The notes: a model not told the origin generated them from the letters alone. Positions 56,117 through 63,861 are shown, counted from the first letter of the stretch. The stretch: DNA of 64,000 bases from Candidatus Sulfopaludibacter sp. SbA3 (GCA_945903265.1 CAMDNQ010000004.1:1-64000); one strand, 5' to 3'. Program-made: numbers and translations.

Positions 56117-56725
56117 TTAACCGGCGCGGCCGAGCAGCTTCCAGAATGCCGGCAGGATTCCGGCGGCGGCGAGCAGCTTCAGAAGGTCGGCCACGATGAA
56201 CGGCGCGACACCGGCGGCAAACGCGGCAGCTACGCCCATACCGGTGCTCATCGCCAGCCACGTCGCGCCGGAGCCGTACACCAGCGCCAGCCCTGCCGCC
56301 ATGGCGACGACGGCGGTGGCGTAGCGGCGATCGAAGCCGCGCTGGGAGAGATAGCCGGTCAGGAATGCCGCGAACGGATATGCCATCAGGTATCCGCCGG
56401 TGGGCCCGAGCAGCCGCAAGGCGCCTGGCGGCAGCGTCGCGGACGCGGCGAACACCGGCAGCCCGACGATGCCGGCGAACAGGTACAGCACCTGGCTCGT
56501 CATCCCGAGCGTCGAACCGAGCGCCAGCCCGCCTAGGAGCACGACCATCGGCTGAAACGTAAACGGCACCGCGGTAAAGGGCACTGGGACGCTGATTTGC
56601 GCGGCGGCAGCCGTCAGCGCGGTCACGAAGAGCACGGCTCCGGCGCGAACCGCAAGTCGCGACTCCGCGCGTCCGGAGGCCAGCGCATCCACGAACGTCA
56701 CGGCGGAAGACATAACCGGCGTCAT
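56117..56725 (-). CDS. bioY: BioY family transporter (ECF substrate-binding component)
   Basis: About 202 residues, about six helices. 'GLALGSTLGMTSQVLYLFAG' and 'LLGPTGGYLMAYPFAAFLTG' are BioY signatures for biotin binding. No EcfA or EcfT genes are nearby. It shares a transcript with thiD, which raises the possibility that it takes up a thiamine precursor, but the sequence reads as BioY. The ATG at 56725 is six bases after TACAAT. Confidence 0.88.
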   Translation of the reverse strand: MTPVMSSAVTFVDALASGRAESRLAVRAGAVLFVTALTAAAAQISVPVPFTAVPFTFQPMVVLLGGLALGSTLGMTSQVLYLFAGIVGLPVFAASATLPPGALRLLGPTGGYLMAYPFAAFLTGYLSQRGFDRRYATAVVAMAAGLALVYGSGATWLAMSTGMGVAAAFAAGVAPFIVADLLKLLAAAGILPAFWKLLGRAG

Positions 56726-56731
56726 CGTTGA

Positions 56732-56737
56732 ATTGTA
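56732..56737 (-). promoter_or_regulatory. -10 box of bioY, predicted leaderless
   Basis: TACAAT, then TCAACG, then the ATG at 56725. It begins directly after the TAG stop of the upstream methyltransferase gene. Confidence 0.5.
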
Positions 56738-57409
56738 CTAGCGGCCAAGGACGAGCAGGTACTGGTACGGAAGGTTCTGCCGTGCGACGACGCGCAGGCC
56801 GGCGGCCTCGGCATCACGTTCGACGAGCGCGCTTGCGACGCGGACACCTTCGGAGGGAGCGGGCCCCGGTCCGCCCCGGCCCGGCTTGTAGTTCACGATG
56901 CCGATGCGTCCGGTGGCTTTGAGCGACGTCGCAAGGCTTTGGAGAAACGTGACGCGGTCGCGGTCTTCCACCTCCGGGTAGACGTCCACGACGAGCACAG
57001 CGTCGAGCGCTCCCGCGGGGAGGTTCGGCGTTCGCGCAGTGCCCAGGCGCGTTTCGACATTCCGCAGTTCCTCGCGGCCGACCCGGCGCCTAACGGCGTC
57101 GAGCATCTCGCGCTGGACGTCCTGCGCGAACACGACGCCATTCGGACCGACCCGACGTGCAAGGCGGATGGTGAACCAGCCTGCCCCCACACCGATGTCG
57201 GCGACGACCGACCCGTCGGCGATGCCGAGGGCGTCCATGATTTGATCCGGCTTCTGCCACGCTTCGCGGTCCGGGCCCTCGAGGAGTCCGAGATCCTGGG
57301 GCGGAAAGAGTCGGCCGTGCTGGGCGGCTGCCTGACCCAACGCGGACGCCTGAAGCCAGGCGCCCGACGCCGACACCGCGAGGGCGAGAGCCACCGCCCG
57401 CGCGTTCAC
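56738..57409 (-). CDS. Class I SAM-dependent methyltransferase with a signal peptide
   Basis: About 223 residues. The SAM-binding motif is 'VVADIGVGAGWFTIRLARRV', followed by 'AQDVQREMLDAVRRRV' and 'DAVLVVDVYPEVEDRD'. The N-terminus (MNARAVALALAVSASGAWLQ) looks like a signal peptide, odd for an enzyme that needs cytosolic SAM. It may instead be a membrane anchor. The GTG at 57409 overlaps the aspA stop (GTGA). The substrate is unknown. Confidence 0.82.
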   Translation of the reverse strand: MNARAVALALAVSASGAWLQASALGQAAAQHGRLFPPQDLGLLEGPDREAWQKPDQIMDALGIADGSVVADIGVGAGWFTIRLARRVGPNGVVFAQDVQREMLDAVRRRVGREELRNVETRLGTARTPNLPAGALDAVLVVDVYPEVEDRDRVTFLQSLATSLKATGRIGIVNYKPGRGGPGPAPSEGVRVASALVERDAEAAGLRVVARQNLPYQYLLVLGR

Positions 57410-58833
57410 GGTTTGTCCGCTCCGGCGATTCCTGGACGCGTCATGTTCTCCGCCGACAGCACGCGATCGAGCTTCTGCTGATCCATCAGTCCACGCTCGA
57501 GGACGATATCGCGAATCGGCGTGCCGGTCTTGACCGACTCCTTCGCGATCTCCGCCGTCGCCGCATAGCCAATGTACGGGCTCAGCGCGGTTGCGGTTGC
57601 CGTACTGCGATCGAGCAGCTCACGGCACCGATCGGCGTCCGCCTCGATGCCGTTGACGCAGCGGGTGCGCAGCGCATTCATCGCTTCGCGCAGGATTCGC
57701 GACATGTGCAGCGCGTTCCAGGCGATGACCGGCATCATGACGTTGAGCTCGAGCTGGCCGGCTTCCGCAGCCGCCGAGATCGTCACGTCGCAGCCGTGCA
57801 CCTGGTAGCAGACCTGGTTGACCATCTCGGGAATCGACGGATTCACCTTGCCCGGCATGATCGAGGATCCGGGCTGCACCGCCGGCAGCGTGATTTCCGC
57901 AATCCCGGCGCGCGGTCCCATGCTCAGGAGCCTGAGGTCACTCGCGATCTTGCCGGCCTCCACCGCCAGCCTCCGCATGGCGCCCGAGTACGTGACCACA
58001 TCCCCCATGCTCTGTGTCACACGGAAGCGATTCGCGGCAGGCTTCAGCGCGAGGCGCGTGTACGAACTCAAATTGTGGATAGCGGCTGCCGTGTAGTCGT
58101 CACCCGCATTCAGTCCGGTACCGACGGCCGTGGAACCCAGATTGAGCTCCTGAAGACCGACAGCGGCATGGTCCAGTTCGTCTGCGCTCCGATCGAGGCA
58201 TGCGGCATATCCGCCGAACTCCTGACCGAGCGTGATCGGCACGGCGTCCTGCAGGTGGGTGCGCCCGACCTTCAGCACACCCCGAAATGCCTCCGCCTTG
58301 CGGGCGAATGCCGTCGCGAGCGCGCGGGTCGATTCCGCGAGCGCGCCGTGCATCATGAGCAGCGCCAGCCGCGTGGCCGTCGGGAACACGTCGTTCGTCG
58401 ACTGTCCCATGTTGACGTGATCGTTGGGATGGACGACGCGGTACTCGCCGCGGAGCGCGCCAAGCAGTTCGCCGGCGCGGTTGGCGAGCACCTCATTGGT
58501 GTTCATGTTGTGCGAGGTGCCTGCGCCCGCCTGGTACACGTCGACGACGAACTGGTCGCGAAGCGCGCCGCTGGCAATTTCGTCCGAGGCGGCGGCAATC
58601 GCGTCGGCGATGCGGGCATCGAGCCGCTTCAGGCCCGCGTTTGCCTGCGCCGCCGCTTTCTTGATCAGGACCGTGGCGAGGATTAGGTCTGCCGGCGCGC
58701 GCAGCCCGCTGATAGGGAAGTTCTCGACCGCCCGGGCCGTCTGAATCCCGTAGTACGCGTCCGCCGGGACAGGGAATTCGCCGAGGGGATCGCGCTCGGT
58801 CCGAGACGGCGATTTATACTGCTCTGATGGCAT
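57406..58833 (-). CDS. aspA: Aspartate ammonia-lyase
   Basis: 475 residues. It deaminates aspartate to fumarate. The superfamily signature 'GSSIMPGKVNPSIPEMVNQV' is present, and 'EFPVPADAYYGIQTARAVEN' and 'GAGTSHNMNTNEVLANRA' favour aspartase over FumC. The start codon overlaps, head to head, that of the class I fumarase at 58827. The two enzymes share fumarate, so shared control would make sense. No clear ribosome-binding site is visible. Confidence 0.9.
   Translation of the reverse strand: MPSEQYKSPSRTERDPLGEFPVPADAYYGIQTARAVENFPISGLRAPADLILATVLIKKAAAQANAGLKRLDARIADAIAAASDEIASGALRDQFVVDVYQAGAGTSHNMNTNEVLANRAGELLGALRGEYRVVHPNDHVNMGQSTNDVFPTATRLALLMMHGALAESTRALATAFARKAEAFRGVLKVGRTHLQDAVPITLGQEFGGYAACLDRSADELDHAAVGLQELNLGSTAVGTGLNAGDDYTAAAIHNLSSYTRLALKPAANRFRVTQSMGDVVTYSGAMRRLAVEAGKIASDLRLLSMGPRAGIAEITLPAVQPGSSIMPGKVNPSIPEMVNQVCYQVHGCDVTISAAAEAGQLELNVMMPVIAWNALHMSRILREAMNALRTRCVNGIEADADRCRELLDRSTATATALSPYIGYAATAEIAKESVKTGTPIRDIVLERGLMDQQKLDRVLSAENMTRPGIAGADKP
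58815..58820 (+). promoter_or_regulatory. -10 box of the fumarase gene, predicted leaderless
   Basis: TATACT, then GCTCTG, then the ATG at 58827. It lies inside the first codons of the opposite aspA gene. No -35 is visible. Confidence 0.5.
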
Positions 58834-60341
58834 CAGCGTTTTTCGACAGCGTACTCGCTCTCATCATCCGCACGTCGACGGATCTGCCTCCCGACGTCCG
58901 CGCGGCGATGAAGGCTGCCATGACGGTCGAGTCGGCGGGTACCCAGTCGGCGCAGGCCCTCTCCATCATCGCGCAGAACATCGATCAGGCGGCGGATTGC
59001 GAAGGCGCTATCTGTCAGGACACCGGCATGCCGACCTTCGAGGTCAAGACGCCGGTCGGAGCCAATCAGATCGAGATGAAACAGCAGATCAGGGAGGCGA
59101 TCGCGGAAGCGACGAAGCGCGGAAAGCTGCGGCCCAACTCGGTCGATTCCATTACGGGCGAAAACTCGGGGACGAATCTCGGGCCCGGAACCCCGATCAT
59201 GCACTTCGAGCAGTGGGATCGCGACGAGGTCGAAGTGAAGCTGATTCTCAAAGGCGGCGGCTGCGAGAACATGAACGCGCAGTACTCCGTGCCGACAGAG
59301 CTTCCGGGTCTTGGCCGCGCCGATCGGACGCTCGAGGGGGTGCGCAAGTGCATCCTGCACGCGGTGTGGAACGCGCAGGGAAAGGGATGCGCGCCGGGCG
59401 CGATCGGCGTCTGCATCGGCGGAGACCGGACATCGGGCTACGTGCACGCCAAGGAACAGCTGTTTCGCACGCTGGATGACGTGAATCCGGATCAACGCCT
59501 CGCGGAACTCGAAGCCTCAATCATGGGCGAGGTCAACAAGCTCGGAATCGGCACGATGGGTTTCGGCGGACGCACGTCGCTGATCGGCTGCAAGATCGGC
59601 GTGATCAACCGGCTTCCCGCCAGCTTCTTCGTGTCGGTCGCGTATGACTGCTGGGCCTTCCGGCGCCTCGGCGTCGTGCTCAACGCGCAGACGGGCGAGA
59701 TCACGCGATGGCTGTACCGCGACGCGGCGACACCGGTTGCGGCGATGGCCGATCAGGCTGGTGTCCAGCGGACCGGCCGCGAAGTGGCGCTCAAGACTCC
59801 GCTGACTGAAGAACAAGTGCGCGGGCTGAAAGTCGGCGACGTTGTGCTCATCACCGGACGCGTCTACACGGGCCGGGACGCCGTGCACGCGCACCTCATG
59901 AAGCATGAGCCGCCGGTCGATCTCAACGGGTCCGTGCTCTACCACTGCGGCCCTGTCGTCACGAAAACAGGCGACCAGTGGAAGGTCACGGCCGCCGGTC
60001 CGACGACGAGCATCCGCGAAGAGCCGTATCAGGCGGATATCATCACGCGCTACGGCGTCCGCGCCGTGGTCGGCAAGGGCGGGATGGGCGCGAAAACGTT
60101 GGCGGCGCTCAAGGACGCCGGCGCCGTCTACCTGAATGCGGTCGGGGGCGCGGCTCAGTTTTACGCCCGCGCGATCGATCGCGTGGAGGGGGTGTCGTTG
60201 CTCGAGTTCGGGACCCCCGAAGCGATGTGGCACCTGCAGGTGACCGATTTCCCGGCGATTGTCACGATGGACGCCCATGGGAACAGCCTGCACAAGGACA
60301 TTGAGCAGGAGTCGGCCAAAGAGCTGGCGGCCATGGCCTAA
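58827..60341 (+). CDS. Fumarate hydratase, class I (fused alpha and beta parts)
   Basis: About 504 residues. An oxygen-sensitive [4Fe-4S] hydratase interconverting fumarate and malate. Cluster cysteines are in 'GAICQDTGMPTF' (Cys63), 'LKGGGCENMNAQYSV' and 'SLIGCKIGVIN' or 'GVCIGGDRTSG'. The C-terminal beta domain includes 'LITGRVYTGRDAVHAHL' and 'YHCGPVV'. Subunits that are separate in some archaea are joined here. It is divergent from aspA with a seven-base overlap. Confidence 0.94.
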   Translation: MASAFFDSVLALIIRTSTDLPPDVRAAMKAAMTVESAGTQSAQALSIIAQNIDQAADCEGAICQDTGMPTFEVKTPVGANQIEMKQQIREAIAEATKRGKLRPNSVDSITGENSGTNLGPGTPIMHFEQWDRDEVEVKLILKGGGCENMNAQYSVPTELPGLGRADRTLEGVRKCILHAVWNAQGKGCAPGAIGVCIGGDRTSGYVHAKEQLFRTLDDVNPDQRLAELEASIMGEVNKLGIGTMGFGGRTSLIGCKIGVINRLPASFFVSVAYDCWAFRRLGVVLNAQTGEITRWLYRDAATPVAAMADQAGVQRTGREVALKTPLTEEQVRGLKVGDVVLITGRVYTGRDAVHAHLMKHEPPVDLNGSVLYHCGPVVTKTGDQWKVTAAGPTTSIREEPYQADIITRYGVRAVVGKGGMGAKTLAALKDAGAVYLNAVGGAAQFYARAIDRVEGVSLLEFGTPEAMWHLQVTDFPAIVTMDAHGNSLHKDIEQESAKELAAMA

Positions 60342-60356
60342 GCACCCGGGGCCAGT

Positions 60357-60362
60357 TATAAT
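60357..60362 (+). promoter_or_regulatory. -10 box of the iron-sulfur carrier gene
   Basis: A perfect TATAAT with a leader of about 30 bases before the GTG at 60402, and AGAGGAG at 60388-60394 as ribosome-binding site. It is therefore a conventional leadered mRNA, unlike several neighbours. Confidence 0.6.
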
Positions 60363-60401
60363 CAATCGAACGGTTTTCACAGGATTCAGAGGAGTTTCAA
60401 C

Positions 60402-60725
60402 GTGGTCAACGTGTCAGAGACCGCAGCGTCGAAAATCAACGAGCTGCTTTCGGAAGAGAACAAGGCCGGCAGCGGTCTGCGCGTGTTCGTGCAGGGCGGC
60501 GGCTGCTCGGGCTTCCAGTACGGCCTCATGATCGAGGAAGCCGGCGGGGATGCCGACCAGGTGTTCGAGTCGAACGGGGTCAAGCTCTACATTGACCCGG
60601 TCAGCATCAGCTACCTGAAGGGCGCCGAAGTCGATTTCGTCGAGACCGTCACGGGCGGCGGATTCACCATCAAGAACCCGAACGCGACCTCGACCTGCGG
60701 CTGCGGCTCGTCGTTCAACGTGTAA
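60402..60725 (+). CDS. A-type iron-sulfur cluster carrier (HesB/IscA/ErpA family)
   Basis: 107 residues. The three cluster-binding cysteines are in 'FVQGGGCSGFQYGLM' and 'STCGCGSSF' at the C-terminus. It hands [4Fe-4S] or [2Fe-2S] clusters to apo-enzymes such as the fumarase upstream. The start is a GTG with a strong AGAGGAG. An inverted repeat separates it from the Fur-type gene, consistent with iron control in this neighbourhood. Confidence 0.94.
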   Translation: MVNVSETAASKINELLSEENKAGSGLRVFVQGGGCSGFQYGLMIEEAGGDADQVFESNGVKLYIDPVSISYLKGAEVDFVETVTGGGFTIKNPNATSTCGCGSSFNV

Positions 60726-60732
60726 GCACGTG

Positions 60733-60766
60733 TAAGTCAAAAGGCAAAAGTTCAACTTTTGACTTA
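60733..60766. repeat. 34-bp palindrome just before the Fur-rubrerythrin gene
   Basis: Eleven-base perfect arms TAAGTCAAAAG / CTTTTGACTTA flank a 12-base centre that itself contains AAAAGTT-C-AACTTTT. It ends two bases before the GTG at 60769. It could be the operator of the Fur-like protein, a terminator for the upstream gene, or both. The right-hand side has no long U-tract. Confidence 0.65.
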
Positions 60767-60768
60767 TC

Positions 60769-61743
60769 GTGACCTCTCTTTCTGACCTCACCCGCCTCAA
60801 GCCGGCGGGCGGCAAGCGGTCAAGCAAACGCGAACATATCGTCAACGTGTTCCTCAGCCAGGAGGGACACCTGAGCGCGGACGATCTCGTCGATCGGATC
60901 CGGAACGAAGACAGCAGAATCAGTCGCGCGACCGTGTATCGCACCCTCCAGTGGATGGTGGAAGCCGGCATCGCGCGGAAGGTCGATTTCGGCGAGGGGC
61001 GCTTCCGGTTCGAGCATTCCTACCGCCAGCCGCGGCATTTCCACCTCATTTGCAAGACGTGTCATCGGTCGTTCGAGTTCCTGAGCTCGGACATCGAAGC
61101 GCTCGTCGAAGAAGTGGCGTCGGCCCGCAGCTTCGCCGCCACGCAGAGCGTCGTCCAGATTTATGGGACGTGCGAGGAGTGCCGCACCGGTCGATCGACA
61201 AACCTGGCTGACGGCCATACGGACTTGCTGTTCGCGCGCGACGCGCTTCGCATTGCCATCGCGACCGAACGCAGCGGCCTCGAGTTCTACAGCCGCGCGG
61301 CGCGGCTGACGCGCGATGCGCGAGGGAAGAAAGTGTTCGAAGACCTCGCCGAGGAGGAGAAGGAACACCTCGGTACGCTCGAAGCGCGCTACAACGAGCT
61401 GTTGCAGCGCGACCCCCAGCTCGAATCGCGGCCGACGTTCCTCTTCTTCAAGGGGGCGGCGAACGGGTTGTTTGCGGAGGGCGCGGATCGCCTGGCCCGT
61501 GGCGTCAACGATCAGCAGGCGCTCCTCATCGGGATCCGCTGCGAGCGGGGATCGCACCGGTTCTTCAAGAAATACGGCGATCGGTTCGAGGATTCCGAAG
61601 GCAAGCAGATCTTCCTGGAGTTTGCCGACGAAGAGCGGCAGCATCTCGAGCTGCTGATTCGCGAGTATCGGGCGCTCGTCAAGCGTCAGGGCCGCGCCCG
61701 GCGTCCCGGGCGTACCGGGTCTCCCACCCGCGCCGCGCGGTGA
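60769..61743 (+). CDS. Fur-family repressor fused to a rubrerythrin-like di-iron domain
   Basis: About 324 residues. Residues 1-140 are a Fur/PerR-type repressor. A winged helix includes 'SRATVYRTLQWMVEAGI'; the metal region is 'RHFHLICKTCHR', and a second CXXC follows ('TCEECRT', Cys135/Cys138). Residues about 155-305 form a four-helix ferritin-like bundle with the complete rubrerythrin iron set: Glu167, Glu197-X2-His200, Glu259 and Glu289-X2-His292. No rubredoxin module is present. The protein probably senses peroxide, oxygen or iron through the di-iron site and represses genes, perhaps through the palindrome at its own start. It overlaps the next gene (GTGA). The two halves are in one uninterrupted frame. 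Confidence 0.88.
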   Translation: MTSLSDLTRLKPAGGKRSSKREHIVNVFLSQEGHLSADDLVDRIRNEDSRISRATVYRTLQWMVEAGIARKVDFGEGRFRFEHSYRQPRHFHLICKTCHRSFEFLSSDIEALVEEVASARSFAATQSVVQIYGTCEECRTGRSTNLADGHTDLLFARDALRIAIATERSGLEFYSRAARLTRDARGKKVFEDLAEEEKEHLGTLEARYNELLQRDPQLESRPTFLFFKGAANGLFAEGADRLARGVNDQQALLIGIRCERGSHRFFKKYGDRFEDSEGKQIFLEFADEERQHLELLIREYRALVKRQGRARRPGRTGSPTRAAR

Positions 61744-62585
61744 TCCCGCGCGTCGATCTTCACCTTCACACCACGGCGTCTGACGGCCGGTGTACACCGG
61801 CGGAGCTGGTCGAGCGAGCCGCAGAGGCGTCCCTCACGGTCATGGCCGTGACCGACCACGACACCACCGGAGCCATCAGCGCCGTGCAACGCATGGCGCG
61901 CGAGCGGAACATCGACGCGGTACCCGGTATTGAAATCACATCGATGGAGGCAGGCCGCGACCTGCACGTGCTCGGGTATTTCTTCGATCCCGCCGATGCT
62001 GCGCTTGGGACATTCCTTGGCATCCAGCGCCGTGCCCGCGTTGCCAGGATCGAGACGATCAGCCAGCGTCTCGCCGCGCTCGGTATGCCGGTCGATATCG
62101 GTCCGCTGCTCGACTCCGCCGATCGAGACTCCGCACGTTCGCTCGGGCGCCCGCAGCTGGCCAGGGCGATGGTCGACGCGGGCTATGTCGTGGATACGAG
62201 CGAGGCGTTCGATCGATTTCTCGGGCACGGGGGGCCGGCCTTCGTCGCGCGGTCCGGACCCACGCCTGAAGAGACGATCGCGATTATTCACGCTGCCGGC
62301 GGCCTGGCCTCGCTCGCGCATCCCGGCGCAGACGACGTGACGCCCGCGCGGATATCCGCACTTGCCGCATCAGGCCTCGATGCAATCGAAGTCTTTCACA
62401 CCGATCACGACGCGGCCATGACCGAGCGTTACGCCGCCCTGGCAGGTGAGCTGAAGCTGCTGATGACCGGCGGCTCGGACTTCCATGGGGATCCCTCGCA
62501 CGGTCTGAGTCCGGGCTCCATCACGCTGCCGGCGGAGGAGTGGGATCGCCTGTGGGCGGCCGGTCAACGGCGGGCGGGCGAATGA
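61740..62585 (+). CDS. PHP-domain phosphoesterase (RNase AM / TrpH-like)
   Basis: 281 residues. The PHP metal motifs 'DLHLHTTASDGRCTP', 'VTDHDTT', 'PGIEITS', 'LAHPGADDV' and 'GGSDFHGDP' are all present. Characterised relatives (YciV/RNase AM, Cv1693) hydrolyse 3',5'-nucleotides and short RNA 5' ends. The start is a GTG overlapping the Fur fusion stop. The stop overlaps the degenerate ABC gene (ATGA), so the three are one operon. Confidence 0.9.
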   Translation: MIPRVDLHLHTTASDGRCTPAELVERAAEASLTVMAVTDHDTTGAISAVQRMARERNIDAVPGIEITSMEAGRDLHVLGYFFDPADAALGTFLGIQRRARVARIETISQRLAALGMPVDIGPLLDSADRDSARSLGRPQLARAMVDAGYVVDTSEAFDRFLGHGGPAFVARSGPTPEETIAIIHAAGGLASLAHPGADDVTPARISALAASGLDAIEVFHTDHDAAMTERYAALAGELKLLMTGGSDFHGDPSHGLSPGSITLPAEEWDRLWAAGQRRAGE

Positions 62586-63298
62586 AACCTCAGGATGCGC
62601 TCGTTCGCCTGAGCGGCGTGCGCAAGGAGTACCAGTCGCTGCGGCCGCTGCGCATCGAGCAGCTGGAGCTCCACCCGGGCGATACGGTCGCGCTCATTGG
62701 GCTGGATCGTGCCGGTGCTGAGGTGCTCGTCAACATGATCACCGCCGCGACGCTCCCTGACGAAGGCGACGTCGTGATCTTCGGCCGTTCGACGCGTGAC
62801 ATCACAAGCACCGACGGGTGGTTCAGCGTGCTCGACCGGGTCGGCATCCTCAGCGAGCGGGTCGTGCTCATCAATGAACTGACCGTTCGACAGAATCTCG
62901 CGTTGCCGATAACGCTCGATCTCGAATCGATGGCAGACGAGGTGAAGCGGGACGTGGACGCGCTGTGCACGGAGGTCGGAATTCCCGCTGACGAGGCCGA
63001 TCGCCCGATGGGCGCTGCCCGTCCGGCCACCACGCTCCGCGTGCGCCTGGGGAAGGCGCTTGCGCTCGCGCCCGAGGTCGTCCTGGCTGAACATCCCAAT
63101 GCCTCGCTTCCCGCCGACGAGATTGCCGCGTTCGGACGCGATCTCGCGTCGATTGCGTCACGGCGCCGGATCGCGTTGCTGGTGTTCACCGCCGACACGG
63201 CATTTGCGTCGTCGGCCTGCCACCGTGTGCTCACTCTGCGTCCGGCCACTGGCGAGCTGTCGGCGTCAACCGGCTGGCGCAGCTGGTTCGGCGGTTAA
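62582..63298 (+). CDS. Degenerate ABC-type ATPase-like protein
   Basis: About 238 residues with the overall ABC nucleotide-binding-domain layout but no usable motifs. The Walker A region reads GLDRAGAEV (residues 40-48), where GXXGXGK(S/T) is expected. The signature region reads 'ARPATTLRVRLGKALALAP' in place of LSGGQ. The Walker B region reads 'EVVLAEHPNASL', lacking the DE pair. 'LTVRQNLALPI' and 'LRPLRIEQLELHPGDTVALIG' keep the fold's spacing. It is therefore probably a non-hydrolysing adaptor or nucleotide-independent regulator. No transmembrane partner is adjacent. The ATG overlaps the PHP gene. Confidence 0.78.
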   Translation: MKPQDALVRLSGVRKEYQSLRPLRIEQLELHPGDTVALIGLDRAGAEVLVNMITAATLPDEGDVVIFGRSTRDITSTDGWFSVLDRVGILSERVVLINELTVRQNLALPITLDLESMADEVKRDVDALCTEVGIPADEADRPMGAARPATTLRVRLGKALALAPEVVLAEHPNASLPADEIAAFGRDLASIASRRRIALLVFTADTAFASSACHRVLTLRPATGELSASTGWRSWFGG

Positions 63299-63312
63299 CA
63301 GCCCAGCCGTTG

Positions 63313-63326
63313 TGTTCCGTGGAACA
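63313..63326. promoter_or_regulatory. Perfect palindrome TGTTCCGTGGAACA before the cold-shock gene
   Basis: Six-base arms around a two-base centre, between the degenerate ABC gene and the cold-shock gene. Its position about 60 bases before the GTG at 63384 fits an operator. It is not a LexA box of the GAAC-N4-GTTC type because the half-sites are in the opposite order. Confidence 0.45.
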
Positions 63327-63383
63327 GAACTTGGATTGCACCTCTATGGATCGTCAGGGGACGGTCTGCGGAGGTTAATCGAC

Positions 63384-63590
63384 GTGGCGAACGGAACGAT
63401 TAAGCGATTGGTGCGCGATCGTGGCTTCGGTTTTATTCGGGACGACGGCGGCCAGGAATGGTTTTTCCATCGGAGTGCGGTCAGCACCGGCAGTTTTGAT
63501 GGGTTGAACGAAGGCCAGCGGGTGAGCTTCGATGAAGAGCCGTCCGCGAAGGGGCCACGCGCCGGGAAAATTCGGGCCGACGCGGCGTAG
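63384..63590 (+). CDS. Cold-shock domain protein, copy 1
   Basis: 68 residues, a single OB-fold. RNA-binding motifs 'RGFGFIRDDGGQ' and 'EWFFHRSAV' are visible, with an alpha-like loop 'SFDGLNEGQRVSFDEE'. Such proteins bind single-stranded RNA and melt structure. The start is a GTG with GGAGGTT upstream. It is convergent with a second cold-shock gene that has about 60% the same residues, around a shared GC hairpin. Confidence 0.9.
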   Translation: MANGTIKRLVRDRGFGFIRDDGGQEWFFHRSAVSTGSFDGLNEGQRVSFDEEPSAKGPRAGKIRADAA

Positions 63591-63625
63591 ATGAGCTCGT
63601 AGCAGCTGAAACGGGAAAACGTGAC

Positions 63626-63648
63626 CCGGCCCCGCCCGGGGGCCGGGC
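63626..63648. terminator. GC hairpin between the two convergent cold-shock genes
   Basis: A nine-base perfect stem, CCCGGCCCC / GGGGCCGGG. On the minus strand it is followed by TCACGTTTTCCC, a weak U-tract; on the plus strand no U-tract follows. It probably serves both genes. Confidence 0.6.
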
Positions 63649-63654
63649 TGCGCG

Positions 63655-63861
63655 TTAGCTTTCGATCAGGCGAACGTCTCCCGCCCGCGGTCCCTTCGTG
63701 GACTCCTCAGTCGAGAACTCCACACGCTGTCCTTCGCGAAGCAGCTCGAAAACTGCGCCGCGAACGGCACTGCGGTGGAAGAAGTGCTCAATGCCGCCCT
63801 CATCGCGAATGAAGCCGAACCCCTTGTCGATGAGCAGGCGTGCGATCGTCCCGGTTGCCAT
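63655..63861 (-). CDS. Cold-shock domain protein, copy 2
   Basis: 68 residues. 'KGFGFIRDEGGIEHFFHRSAV' region carries the two RNA-binding motifs. 'TEESTKGPRAGDVRL' ends the domain. GGAGGA lies about eight bases upstream of the ATG at 63861. It is a convergent paralogue of the gene at 63384-63590. Confidence 0.92.
   Translation of the reverse strand: MATGTIARLLIDKGFGFIRDEGGIEHFFHRSAVRGAVFELLREGQRVEFSTEESTKGPRAGDVRLIES

Noticed and set aside
63313-63326. LexA (SOS) box
   Set aside because: The half-sites are GTTC then GAAC, the reverse of the GAAC-N4-GTTC arrangement, and the downstream gene is not an SOS gene.
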